Below are positions 8,336-16,773 of a stretch of DNA of 64,000 bases, in pieces (within the stretch, counting starts at the first letter, position 1; each line of letters begins with the position of its first letter). The translations under genes and the position numbers were made by a program. This DNA comes from Ch67 sp041395845 (GTDB lineage: Bacteria > Pseudomonadota > Gammaproteobacteria > Pseudomonadales > Ketobacteraceae), in assembly GCA_041395845.1 (NCBI GenBank), contig JAWKZS010000006.1, forward strand, positions 62,001 to 126,000, in the 5' to 3' direction. The notes under the pieces are model-generated. The model had not been told where the DNA came from and did no database searches. It was given only the letters and a program-made list of their open reading frames with translations.

Positions 8336-8536
8336 ATGGAAACCTCCACCATCGCCGGTCTGGCTACCGACATGGCCAGCACCAAAGTCCAGCAGACCGC
8401 CGAGATTGCGGTGCTGAAGAAAGCCATCGACCTGCAGGCCGAAGGGGCTCTGCAACTGCTGCAGGCCGTGGCTCCGCTGCCCACCCTGTCGACCAGCGGT
8501 GGTACCGCCGGCGCCGTGATCAATGTGAAAGCCTGA
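8336..8536 (+). CDS. YjfB-like putative motility protein
   Basis: A 66-residue protein starting at the ATG at 8336, behind GAGG. It has the layout of the YjfB family: a short N-terminus with IAGLATDMASTKVQQT, the helix EIAVLKKAIDLQAEGALQLL, and a disordered Gly/Thr-rich tail ending in INVKA. The family is annotated only as putative motility protein. The sigma-28-type promoter just upstream independently supports a link to flagellar expression. Monocistronic: an 8-bp-stem inverted repeat follows at 8570-8587. Confidence 0.75.
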   Translation: METSTIAGLATDMASTKVQQTAEIAVLKKAIDLQAEGALQLLQAVAPLPTLSTSGGTAGAVINVKA

Positions 8537-8569
8537 TCCACGGGAAATTTGTTCTCTCCTGCCACCCTG

Positions 8570-8587
8570 CTGACAGCACGCTGTCAG
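8570..8587. repeat. Short perfect inverted repeat
   Basis: CTGACAGC at 8570-8577 and GCTGTCAG at 8580-8587 with a 2-nt centre. It lies 34 bp after the YjfB-like stop and 66 bp before the VOC gene. No T-run follows on either strand, so it is as likely an operator as a terminator. Confidence 0.4.
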
Positions 8588-8653
8588 TAGCCCTGCTCCA
8601 GACTGGTGGTGTTCGCAACGAACATCCCCATCAACTTGCACGGAGCAAACCTC

Positions 8654-9022
8654 ATGAAACCAACCCCAGTGATGACCTGGTTCGAAATTCCTTCCACCGA
8701 CTTCAACCGCGCGGTGCGCTTTTACCAGAACGTGTTCCAGGTGGAACTCAAGCGCGACGAAATGGACGGTATCGCCATGGCGGTGTTTCCCCACGTCGAA
8801 GGCCAGACCGCCGGTGCCGTGGTGAACGGCGCGCCCTATCAGCCCTCGGCCGACGGTGTGTGCATTTACCTGTACAGTACCGACTTCGACGCCGCGTTAC
8901 AGCGGATCGAACAGAATGGTGGTAGAGTCGTGATGCCCAAAACCAGCATCTGCGAAAACGGAGTCATCGCGCTGTTCATCGACAGCGAAGGCAACCGCGT
9001 GGGGCTGCATACCCAACCCTGA
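8654..9022 (+). CDS. VOC family (glyoxalase/bleomycin resistance) protein
   Basis: The ATG at 8654 has GGAG upstream; 122 residues. It shows the vicinal oxygen chelate fold pattern: TWFEIPSTDFNRAVRFYQNVF at the first strand-helix, IAMAVFPH, and the closing half VCIYLYSTDFDAALQRIEQNGG and IALFIDSEGNRVGLH. The family includes lyases, dioxygenases and resistance proteins and the sequence does not identify a substrate. It is 23 bp ahead of a WYL-type regulator and the two may be cotranscribed. Confidence 0.85.
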   Translation: MKPTPVMTWFEIPSTDFNRAVRFYQNVFQVELKRDEMDGIAMAVFPHVEGQTAGAVVNGAPYQPSADGVCIYLYSTDFDAALQRIEQNGGRVVMPKTSICENGVIALFIDSEGNRVGLHTQP

Positions 9023-9045
9023 TCACGGCCAACCGGGAAGACTGA

Positions 9046-9729
9046 ATGCGTCGCGCCGACCGCCTGTTCCAGATCGTGCAGATTCTGCGCCGCGGGCGAG
9101 TGATCACCGCAGCGCAGATTGCCGGCGAACTGGAAGTCAGCGAGCGCACGGTCTACCGGGATCTGCAGGATCTGTCGGCACGGGGTGTTCCGCTCCGTGC
9201 CGAAGCCGGCGTGGGTTATCTGCTGGAAAAAGGCTTCGATGTTCCCCCGCTGATGTTCAATCACGGTGAAGTGGAAAGCCTGGTGATTGCCGGCCGCATG
9301 CTGGAAGCCTGGGCTGATCCCCACACCCGTACCCAGATCCGCTCCGCGCTCGACAAGATCGAACAGGCGCTGCCGCCCAACCTGCGGGACAAGCCCGCCC
9401 GGGTGAAAGTCTTCGCACCGGATTTCATGACCGTACCCGGCATCTGGCAGGCCATGCCCGATCTGCGCCGCGCCATCAGCGAACGCCGCAAATTCCGTTT
9501 TCACTATCGCGATGAACAGGATCAGGCCAGTGTCCGTACCATCCGGCCCCTGGCCATCTACTTCTGGGGCAAAGTCTGGACCTGTGCCGGCTGGTGCGAA
9601 TTGCGCGAGGACTTTCGTCATTTCCGCCTGGATCGCATGCAGGACTGGGACGTGCTGCTGGAATCCTTCCAGGACGAACCGGGCAAGACCCTGCGGGATT
9701 ACGAAAGCCTGCAATGCAGCGACCCGTGA
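9046..9729 (+). CDS. YafY-type HTH/WYL transcriptional regulator
   Basis: A 227-residue protein with an N-terminal winged helix of the HTH_11 type (RADRLFQIVQILRRGRVITA, ELEVSERTVYRDLQDLSARG, GYLLEKGFDVPPL) and a C-terminal WYL domain from about residue 140 (MPDLRRAISERRKFRFHYRD, RTIRPLAIYFWGKVWTCAGW, FRHFRLDRM). WYL domains bind ligands or nucleic acid ends; most members of this type are local regulators. It follows the VOC gene by 23 bp, so it probably controls that gene, perhaps in response to its substrate. Confidence 0.88.
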   Translation: MRRADRLFQIVQILRRGRVITAAQIAGELEVSERTVYRDLQDLSARGVPLRAEAGVGYLLEKGFDVPPLMFNHGEVESLVIAGRMLEAWADPHTRTQIRSALDKIEQALPPNLRDKPARVKVFAPDFMTVPGIWQAMPDLRRAISERRKFRFHYRDEQDQASVRTIRPLAIYFWGKVWTCAGWCELREDFRHFRLDRMQDWDVLLESFQDEPGKTLRDYESLQCSDP

Positions 9730-9748
9730 GGGCCGCTGCTCAGGTGTA

Positions 9749-11278
9749 TCACTGTGCGGAAGCCATCCTTAACGCATCCCACAGATCGCAGGATCGCTGC
9801 GCCAGCTGCGCACTGGCCGCCGACGCTTCCTGCAGGCTCATGTGCTGATCAGTCGCCCCGTCATAGCCCGGCCAGTACGGCTGATCGGGCTGGTTGGGAT
9901 CGCCGGCGCTGGCAAACGCCGTCCAGTAATCCTGCACGGTGGCCCGCAGCGGTTCCACCAGGGTGGGTGCCAGTACCGGGCTGGGATTGCCGAACACATA
10001 GGGCAGTTCCATCGCGTGCAGCGCTGGCAGCTGGTCGAAGCTGTACAGCCAGACCGGAATTCCCTGCTGACTCAATACCCGCGCCAGCGTGCGTGGCGGA
10101 CAGCGGAACACTGAATCCGAATACAGGCGGATCAGTTCCACATTGGCGAGGGCATCCACCGCCGGCAGGTATTCCGCTTTCAGATAGGGCGCCGCCGGGC
10201 CGAACTGCTGATCGATGAGCGCCGCCAGTTCGGCAACTGTGGATACGGTTGAGGCAATCCCCACCGACTGGAACAATCCCCATTCATTACGGTTGGTGCC
10301 AATCACCGTGGCACCCGCATTGTATTGTCCGCTGGCGAACAGTTGCAGCACCGGTGCCGGCAGGGTGTCGCTACCGGCGATCACGGTGGGTGCCCAGCCC
10401 GCGCCGAACAGGCCGCTGCCAGCACCCCAGTTCACCAGGGCGGTCGCGTCCAGGCTGCGCAGGCACTCTGCCGCATCCTGCGCATCCGCGCACAGCTGCT
10501 GCTCCAGACTCACGCTGATCGCTTCGGCCTGGGTCTCATTCAGCAGGGCCAGACCGCCGCTGCAGGTACCGCTCTGCAGAATGTAGCGCTGGGCAATCCC
10601 CGCGCTGCCCGGTGCCACCATGTGCACGCACACGCTGGCCGCACCGGCGGACTCGCCGAACAGGGTGATATTGTCGGGATCGCCGCCAAACGCCGCGATG
10701 TTCTCTTTCACCCAATGCAGGGCCAGCTGCTGGTCTTCCAACGCCGCGTTACCGGATCCCGGCAACGCAGGATGGCGCAGGAACCCGAGGGCACCGAGAC
10801 GGTAATTCAGCGTCACCACCACCGCGTTGCCTTCCTGCGACAGCCGGGTACCGTCGTACTGATTGCTGCCACCGGCGATGAAAGCTCCGCCGTGGATAAA
10901 CACCATCACCGGTGCACCACCCCGGGGAACCCGTGCCGGTGTGTACACGTTCAGGCTCAGGCAATCCTCACTCTGCTCACCACTGGCCGCCAGCGCACCG
11001 GGGCGCTGCACGCAGGACGGGCCGAACTGTTCTGCAGCCAATACGCCAGACCAGTGCTGCACCGGCAGCGGTGCGGCAAAGCGCTGTTCCCCCACCGGCG
11101 GTTGCGCATAGGGAATCCCCAGGAATGTGCGGGTCAGCCGGGTCTCGGCATCTGCCCACTGCCCCTTGATCCAGCCCGATCCGGTTTTGACATAGAGTCC
11201 ATAGCGACAGCCACCCAGTGCAAGCAGCACCAGCACGACCAGTGCCAGACGCAGTCGCGGCATCCATTGTGTCTTCAT
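9749..11278 (-). CDS. Type B carboxylesterase, lipoprotein
   Basis: From the ATG at 11278 the product is 509 residues. A lipoprotein signal ends in LALGGC with Cys24 as the lipidation site, so it is probably anchored in a membrane facing the periplasm or outside. The esterase core has FLGIPYAQPPVGEQRF, the oxyanion-hole motif FIHGGAF, and the nucleophile elbow GESAGAAS with Ser210. The catalytic His is probably in LHAMELPYVFGNP near the C-terminus. The family hydrolyses carboxylic esters of many kinds. It is about 90 bp downstream of an MFS transporter on the same strand and may be coexpressed. A GTG at 11290 is an alternative start. Confidence 0.85.
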   Translation of the reverse strand: MKTQWMPRLRLALVVLVLLALGGCRYGLYVKTGSGWIKGQWADAETRLTRTFLGIPYAQPPVGEQRFAAPLPVQHWSGVLAAEQFGPSCVQRPGALAASGEQSEDCLSLNVYTPARVPRGGAPVMVFIHGGAFIAGGSNQYDGTRLSQEGNAVVVTLNYRLGALGFLRHPALPGSGNAALEDQQLALHWVKENIAAFGGDPDNITLFGESAGAASVCVHMVAPGSAGIAQRYILQSGTCSGGLALLNETQAEAISVSLEQQLCADAQDAAECLRSLDATALVNWGAGSGLFGAGWAPTVIAGSDTLPAPVLQLFASGQYNAGATVIGTNRNEWGLFQSVGIASTVSTVAELAALIDQQFGPAAPYLKAEYLPAVDALANVELIRLYSDSVFRCPPRTLARVLSQQGIPVWLYSFDQLPALHAMELPYVFGNPSPVLAPTLVEPLRATVQDYWTAFASAGDPNQPDQPYWPGYDGATDQHMSLQEASAASAQLAQRSCDLWDALRMASAQ

Positions 11279-11370
11279 TGAAAGTCCCACCCTGTTATTG
11301 TTGTCCTTGCCGGCGCAGAAATGCGCCGGGGGTTCATGCTAGGCAACAACCGGACAGGGAAGCATGGCGC

Positions 11371-12744
11371 TCAGGAAGGATTGGCCGACAGGGCTGCACC
11401 GTTTGGCCCGGCAACAGGGGTTGCCTGCCATTGCTGCAGGCGCTGCAGGCTGGCGCGATAGGGTTTGAGGGCAAAACCCAGCAGCACCAGCGCCAGACTG
11501 CCTGCCACCACGCAGGCCAGCAGCAACGAGTAGCGCAGGGCCATGTCATCGCCAAAGACATAGTCCGTCACCAGCGCCACGGCGGTGGGTCCGACCCCCA
11601 GGCCGATCAGGGTAATCACAAACAGGTACAGCGCCGACGCCTGGCCGCGCATCGCATTGGGCATGATCTCCTGCAGGGCCGCCGGCGCCACCCCGAACGG
11701 CATGGCAAGGGCAAAGATCATCACGCCGTTGATCGCATAGGCCAGCGTCGCGGTGGGCGCGATGAACGCGGTGACCGCCGGCAGCGCAATCACGGCCGCC
11801 AGCATCCCCACCCGCAGGTTGGCATCCGCATAACCACGCTTGTGCAGCCAGTCGGCCAGTGCTCCACCACAAAGAATACCCGCGGAACCGGCTACGATCG
11901 TCAGCCAGCCGAGGACCTGCCCCACCTCCACCCGGTGCAGGCCGTAGGTGCGCACGAAAAACTCCGGAATCCACGCACTGGCCCCGTAACCGCAAAAAGC
12001 CAGACAGGCAAAACCCAGGTTGTGCAGAACGATGGTGGCGCGATTCTGCCCGAAGTAGTTCAACACCTCCCGCAGCGGCACCGACTGACCGGCACCCACC
12101 CCTTTGCGGGGCGGTTCCTTGAGGGCGAACAACACCAGACTGAAGGCAATGCCCCCTGCGCCCAGCAGCAGAAAGATCAGCTGCCAGGGCCGCACCTCGC
12201 CCACCAGGGGCAACACGGTTTCCCCCTGACTCAGGGCAAACTGGATCACCTTGGCCCCGACCAGCAATGCCAGTCCCGATCCCAGATAGATGCCCATGGA
12301 ATACAGGCTTAGCGCTGTGGCGCGCTTGTGAGGCGGAAAACTGTCGGTAATCAGGGAATAAGCCGCCGGCGACAACGCCGCCTCCCCCACGCCCACACCG
12401 ACCCGGGCCAGAAAAAACTGCCAGTAATTTTTCGCCAGACCACAGGCTGCGGTCATCGCGCTCCACACCACCACCCCGGCCGCAATCAGACCGCGCCGGC
12501 TTTTGCTATCCGCCAGCCGGCCCAGCGGAATCCCGCAGATGGTGTAGAACAGCGCAAACGACAGCCCCATCAGCAGGCTCATTTCCGTGTCGGTCAGCTG
12601 CAGATCCGCCTTGATCGGCCCCACCAGCAGATTGAGGATCATGCGGTCGACGAACGACAGCACATAGGCCAGCATCAGGATGAAAACCGTAAACCACGCC
12701 CGAACGGCGCCAGGATAGGAAACGTGCACGCAGGAACCCCGCAT
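11371..12744 (-). CDS. MFS transporter (spinster-like)
   Basis: A 457-residue protein with 12 hydrophobic segments. The first helix FILMLAYVLSFVDRMILNLL, the loop GRLADSKSRR between helices 2 and 3 and the GEAALSPAAYSLITD segment are typical of the spinster-like MFS family found in lipid- and hydrocarbon-using marine bacteria. Substrate unknown; an organic anion or lipid-derived compound is usual for the group. The neighbouring esterase could provide or use the transported molecule (inference). Confidence 0.85.
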   Translation of the reverse strand: MRGSCVHVSYPGAVRAWFTVFILMLAYVLSFVDRMILNLLVGPIKADLQLTDTEMSLLMGLSFALFYTICGIPLGRLADSKSRRGLIAAGVVVWSAMTAACGLAKNYWQFFLARVGVGVGEAALSPAAYSLITDSFPPHKRATALSLYSMGIYLGSGLALLVGAKVIQFALSQGETVLPLVGEVRPWQLIFLLLGAGGIAFSLVLFALKEPPRKGVGAGQSVPLREVLNYFGQNRATIVLHNLGFACLAFCGYGASAWIPEFFVRTYGLHRVEVGQVLGWLTIVAGSAGILCGGALADWLHKRGYADANLRVGMLAAVIALPAVTAFIAPTATLAYAINGVMIFALAMPFGVAPAALQEIMPNAMRGQASALYLFVITLIGLGVGPTAVALVTDYVFGDDMALRYSLLLACVVAGSLALVLLGFALKPYRASLQRLQQWQATPVAGPNGAALSANPS

Positions 12745-12900
12745 TGTATGTCTGGATAGAACCCGAGCCTAACGGTGGTGGTTGGTCAGGAACAGATATG
12801 GACTGCCGCTTTGGCCGCGGCACCCCGGTTTCTGGTCAGAAGAGGAGGGTTGGTGACACCCGATGACTGCACTCAACCGGATCAGGTCAGCATGCCGCAG

Positions 12901-12918
12901 GACAAGTAAACGCTTGTC
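12901..12918. repeat. Inverted repeat upstream of the MFS gene
   Basis: GACAAG and CTTGTC separated by 6 bp. It lies about 160 bp before the MFS start in the 258-bp gap after glmS. It could be a repressor site. Apart from this and a possible weak hairpin just after the glmS stop (12970-12998), I see nothing definite in the gap. Confidence 0.3.
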
Positions 12919-13002
12919 ATCGGTAAAACGTAGGTAGAAACGGATCAATCCGCAAGACAGGACTGGCCGGCACCCACAAGGCACCGACCAGGGAAAAGAC
13001 CA

Positions 13003-14829
13003 TTATTCGACGGTGACACTCTTGGCCAGGTTACGCGGCTGATCCACGTCGGTACCCTTGATGATCGCCACATGGTAACTCAACAGTTGCAGCGGCACCG
13101 TGTACACAATCGGCGCCAGTTCGCTGATCACCCGCGGCACATCCAGCACATGAACATCCTGCTGCTTTTCCACACCGGCTTCAGCGTCCTGGAAAATGAA
13201 CAGCTCACCACCGCGTGCCCGCACTTCCTGCAGGTTGGACTTGAGTTTTTCCAGCAGCGAATCCGACGGCGCCACCGTGACCACCGGCATGTCCGAATCC
13301 ACCAGCGCCAGCGGGCCATGCTTCAGTTCACCGGCCGGATAGGCTTCGGCATGGATGTAGGAAATTTCCTTCAGCTTGAGCGCACCTTCCAGCGCCACCG
13401 GGAATTGCACGCCGCGCCCCAGGAACAGCGCGTGATGTTTTTCCGCAAACAGTTCCGCCATCTGCTGGATCGGTTTGTTCAGGCGCAAGGCCGACTGGAT
13501 GACATCGGGCAACTGCTGCAAACCGGCAAGCAGGCGCTTTTGTTCTTCAGCGTTGATGTCGTGATACTGACCGACGCCCAACACCAGCATGAACAACGCT
13601 GCCAGCTGGGTGGTGAACGCCTTGGTGGAAGCGACGCCGATTTCCGGGCCCGCCTTGGTCAGAAACGCCATGGCGGATTCCCGCACCAGCGAACTGGTGG
13701 GCACGTTGCAGATGGTCAGACTCGACAGATAACCTTTCGCATCCCGCAACGCTGCCAGGGTATCGGCGGTTTCGCCGGACTGGGAAATGGTTACGAACAG
13801 GGTATTGGGACGGGCGATGGTGCGACGATAACGGAATTCGCTGGCCACTTCGACATTGCACTGAATGCCCGCCAGACCTTCGAACCAGTACTTGGCCACC
13901 AGACCGGCATGGTACGACGTACCGCAGGCAACGATCTGCACCGCTTCAATCTTCGGAAAGACCTCCGCTGCGCCGGGGCCAAAGATCGCCACGTCAATAC
14001 CGTCAAGTTTCAGGCGCCCTTCCAGGGTGGCGCGAATCGCAGTCGGCTGTTCGAAGATTTCCTTCAGCATGTAATGGCGGTATTCACCTTTGTCCGCCGA
14101 GGGATCACCGCCAATGTACTGCTTGATCTCCCGCTCCACCGCAGCGCCGGTGTGATCTTCGATATGAATGCTGTCACGGGTAATGCGGGCAATATCGCCT
14201 TCGTCCAGAAAAATGAAGCGCGTCGTCACCGGCAACAGAGCCAACTGATCCGAGGCAATAAAGTTTTCGCCCAGACCCACGCCCAGCACCAGCGGGCTGC
14301 CTTCACGCGCTGCCACCAGACAGTTGGGATCGCTGGCAAGCATCACGCCCAGTGCATAGGCGCCGCGCAGTTTTGCCGTGGTTGCCTTCACCGCTGCCAG
14401 CAGATCCATGCCTTTGCTCAGGTGCTGGTGCACCAGATGCGCGACCACTTCGGTGTCAGTTTCCGACGTGAACACATAACCGTCTTTCTGCAGGGAGGCG
14501 CGCAGTTCTTCGTGATTCTCGATGATGCCATTGTGCACCACCGCCACCTCCGGGCCGGACATGTGCGGGTGCGCATTGCGCTCGGCCGGCACCCCGTGAG
14601 TCGCCCAACGGGTGTGCGCTATGCCGATGGTGCCCTGCTGCGGGCTTTCCTTCACGGCCGCTTCCAGTTCGCGCACCTTGCCGATACGGCGAATGCGATC
14701 GATGGATTCCCCCGCGCTGAAGCGGGCAATACCGGCGGAATCATAGCCGCGATATTCCAGGCGCTTCAGACCTTCGAGCAGGATCGGGGTCACATCACGG
14801 GTAGAAACTGCACCAACAATTCCGCACAT
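13003..14829 (-). CDS. glmS: Glutamine--fructose-6-phosphate aminotransferase
   Basis: A 608-residue enzyme that makes glucosamine-6-phosphate from fructose-6-phosphate and glutamine, the first step to UDP-GlcNAc for peptidoglycan and LPS. The N-terminal class II amidotransferase domain begins with Cys (CGIVGAVS after Met removal) and has HTRWATHG; two SIS sugar-isomerase domains follow (ISQSGETADTLAALR; EAYPAGELKHGPLAL), and the C-terminus is LAKSVTVE. It sits 18 bp after glmU, the next enzyme branch of the same pathway. The 3' end of glmS is the TnsD recognition site of Tn7, but no transposon genes follow. Confidence 0.98.
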   Translation of the reverse strand: MCGIVGAVSTRDVTPILLEGLKRLEYRGYDSAGIARFSAGESIDRIRRIGKVRELEAAVKESPQQGTIGIAHTRWATHGVPAERNAHPHMSGPEVAVVHNGIIENHEELRASLQKDGYVFTSETDTEVVAHLVHQHLSKGMDLLAAVKATTAKLRGAYALGVMLASDPNCLVAAREGSPLVLGVGLGENFIASDQLALLPVTTRFIFLDEGDIARITRDSIHIEDHTGAAVEREIKQYIGGDPSADKGEYRHYMLKEIFEQPTAIRATLEGRLKLDGIDVAIFGPGAAEVFPKIEAVQIVACGTSYHAGLVAKYWFEGLAGIQCNVEVASEFRYRRTIARPNTLFVTISQSGETADTLAALRDAKGYLSSLTICNVPTSSLVRESAMAFLTKAGPEIGVASTKAFTTQLAALFMLVLGVGQYHDINAEEQKRLLAGLQQLPDVIQSALRLNKPIQQMAELFAEKHHALFLGRGVQFPVALEGALKLKEISYIHAEAYPAGELKHGPLALVDSDMPVVTVAPSDSLLEKLKSNLQEVRARGGELFIFQDAEAGVEKQQDVHVLDVPRVISELAPIVYTVPLQLLSYHVAIIKGTDVDQPRNLAKSVTVE

Positions 14830-14847
14830 ACTTTCAATCCTTATACG

Positions 14848-16224
14848 TTACTGCTTCTTGGTGGGACGCTGCCAACCTTCCAGGGTGACCTGCTTGCCAC
14901 GGGCCACGGTAAGGGCGTTTTCCTTCGCTGTCTTGGTAATGGTGGAACCGGCACCAATGGTGGCACCGGCACCGATTTCTACCGGCGCTACCAGCGAACT
15001 GTTGGAACCGATAAAGGCGCCATCACCGATCACGGTCTTGTGCTTGTTCACACCATCATAATTGCAGGTGATGGTACCGGCGCCAATATTCACCTTTTCA
15101 CCGATCTGGGCATCGCCAAGATAGGTCAGGTGATTGGCCTTGGAATCCTTGCCCAATACGACATTCTTGGTTTCGACAAAGTTGCCAACCTTGGCATGTT
15201 CCTTCAGGACAGTACCGGGGCGCAAACGCGCGTACGGCCCTACCTCACAGTCGATACCAACCGTTGCATTCTCCAGAATACTGTTGGCCTTGACCACGGT
15301 ATTGTCCGCGATCGTACTGTTGATAATTACACAATTGGGCCCGATCTCGACGTTGTTACCCAGCGTCACCTGACCTTCGAACACGCAGTTGATATCAATG
15401 CAGCAGTCCTGCCCAACCTGCAGGGAACCGCGGATATCGATACGGTTCGGATCAATCAGCGTGGCACCGGCAACCATCAGCTCTTCTGCAAGGTGACGTT
15501 GATACATGCGCTCCAGGCGGGCCAGTTGGCGCTTGTCGTTAACGCCTTCCACCTCGATCGGATTATCCACCAGACATCCGAGTACCGGGACGTCATGATC
15601 GTTAGCAATCTTCACCAGATCCGTCAGGTAGTACTCGCCCTGGGCATTGTTGTTGTCGATCTTGGGCAACCACCCCAGCAGATCGAGGGTATCCACCAGC
15701 ATGATGCCGGTATTCACTTCCTGAATCTTGCGAATCTCATCGCCAGCATCCTTTTCCTCAACGATTTCCCGGATGGCACCACTGTGATCCCGAATAATGC
15801 GGCCATAGCCTTTCGGATTATCCAGCTTGACCGTCAATACACCGGCCTGGCCCAGGTTCACCGTATTGAGGAACCGATTCAGCGTAGCGTCGCTGATCAG
15901 GGGAACATCGCCGTACAGCACCAAGGTGCGGCTGCCTTCCTGCAGTTGTGGCATCGCCTGTTTGACTGCATGGCCAGTGCCCAGCTGCTCACGCTGCTCC
16001 ACCCATTCAATGGGTTTGCCGGGAAACTGTTTGGCGACAACATCGCGCACCTGCTCACCACCATGGCCATACACCACGATGACACGGCTCGCGTCGAGGC
16101 GGAAACTGGTATCCAGTACATGGGACAGCAGGGCTTTCTTTGCCAGCGGTTGCAGAACCTTGGGCAGGCGGGACTTCATGCGGGTGCCTTTACCCGCCGC
16201 GAGGATGACGACGTTAAGATCCAT
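14848..16224 (-). CDS. glmU: Bifunctional GlmU: GlcN-1-P acetyltransferase / GlcNAc-1-P uridylyltransferase
   Basis: The ATG at 16224 gives MDLNVVILAAGKGTRMKS, the start expected for GlmU (458 residues). The N-terminal half is the uridylyltransferase (LAAGKGTRMKSRLPKVL, GTGHAVKQAMP, LYGDVPL); the C-terminal half is a left-handed beta-helix acetyltransferase with hexapeptide repeats (about 250-430) and the conserved NYDGVNKHKT. It makes UDP-GlcNAc from glucosamine-1-phosphate. It forms an operon with glmS and is separated from the ATP synthase operon by a strong terminator at 16262-16290. Confidence 0.97.
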   Translation of the reverse strand: MDLNVVILAAGKGTRMKSRLPKVLQPLAKKALLSHVLDTSFRLDASRVIVVYGHGGEQVRDVVAKQFPGKPIEWVEQREQLGTGHAVKQAMPQLQEGSRTLVLYGDVPLISDATLNRFLNTVNLGQAGVLTVKLDNPKGYGRIIRDHSGAIREIVEEKDAGDEIRKIQEVNTGIMLVDTLDLLGWLPKIDNNNAQGEYYLTDLVKIANDHDVPVLGCLVDNPIEVEGVNDKRQLARLERMYQRHLAEELMVAGATLIDPNRIDIRGSLQVGQDCCIDINCVFEGQVTLGNNVEIGPNCVIINSTIADNTVVKANSILENATVGIDCEVGPYARLRPGTVLKEHAKVGNFVETKNVVLGKDSKANHLTYLGDAQIGEKVNIGAGTITCNYDGVNKHKTVIGDGAFIGSNSSLVAPVEIGAGATIGAGSTITKTAKENALTVARGKQVTLEGWQRPTKKQ

Positions 16225-16261
16225 ACAGGATGATTCCTTGTTCAGAATCGGAGATGCCAAT

Positions 16262-16290
16262 AAAAAAGGGTAGCACTGCTACCCTTTTTA
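16262..16290 (-). terminator. Rho-independent terminator of the ATP synthase operon (bidirectional)
   Basis: A 13-bp perfect stem (AAAAAGGGTAGCA / TGCTACCCTTTTT) around a single central base, with T-runs at both ends. It lies 34 bp after the atpC stop and before glmU on the minus strand. Confidence 0.9.
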
Positions 16291-16323
16291 ACATGCTTTC
16301 TATGTCGTTTCACGACCAGCGCA

Positions 16324-16752
16324 TTACTTGCCCATTTTCTTCCGCAGGGCCTGGATGGTACGCAATTGCGCCATCGCTTCGGCCAGCTGAACCGCTGCGG
16401 CAGAGTAGTTGATTTCAGAGGACTGGTTGGACAGATGACGACGGGCTTCTTCAGCGGCCTGTTCGGCGGCTGCTTCATCCATGTCGTCGGCACGCAACGC
16501 GGTATCCGCCAGAACGGTCACCACGTTGGGCTGCACTTCCAGCATTCCGCCAGACACGTAATACACTTCTTCTTCACCACCCTGCTTGATCACGCGCACG
16601 GGGCCCGGATTCAGCTGGGTCAGCAAAGGTGCGTGACCCGGGGCTACACCCAGGTCACCCATTTTGCCGTGAGCAACAAGCAGCTCTACCAAGCCAGAGA
16701 AGATGGCCTTCTCGGCGCTGACGATATCGCAATGTACGGTTATCGCTGCCAT
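16324..16752 (-). CDS. atpC: F1Fo ATP synthase subunit epsilon
   Basis: A 142-residue subunit of the F1 central stalk that couples rotation and inhibits ATP hydrolysis. The N-terminal beta-sandwich (HCDIVSAEKAIFSGLVELL, GDLGVAPGHAPLLTQL, VYYVSGGMLEVQPNVVTVLAD) and the C-terminal two-helix hairpin are both present, so the regulatory helix is intact. It is the last gene of the atp operon, 21 bp after atpD. Confidence 0.97.
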   Translation of the reverse strand: MAAITVHCDIVSAEKAIFSGLVELLVAHGKMGDLGVAPGHAPLLTQLNPGPVRVIKQGGEEEVYYVSGGMLEVQPNVVTVLADTALRADDMDEAAAEQAAEEARRHLSNQSSEINYSAAAVQLAEAMAQLRTIQALRKKMGK

Positions 16753-16773
16753 GTTTCACTCTCCCGTTGAGGG

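Noticed and set aside
12840..12910. A TPP-riboswitch-like stretch (CCGGATCAGGTCAGCATGCCG)
   Set aside because: The sequence only partly matches the 3' half of the motif, the CTGAGA part is missing, and it points away from any thiamine gene.
13072..16233. A continuous plus-strand open frame of over 1000 codons opposite glmS and glmU
   Set aside because: It is antisense to two certain genes, has His- and Gln-rich composition typical of antisense frames in GC-rich DNA, and shows no domain.
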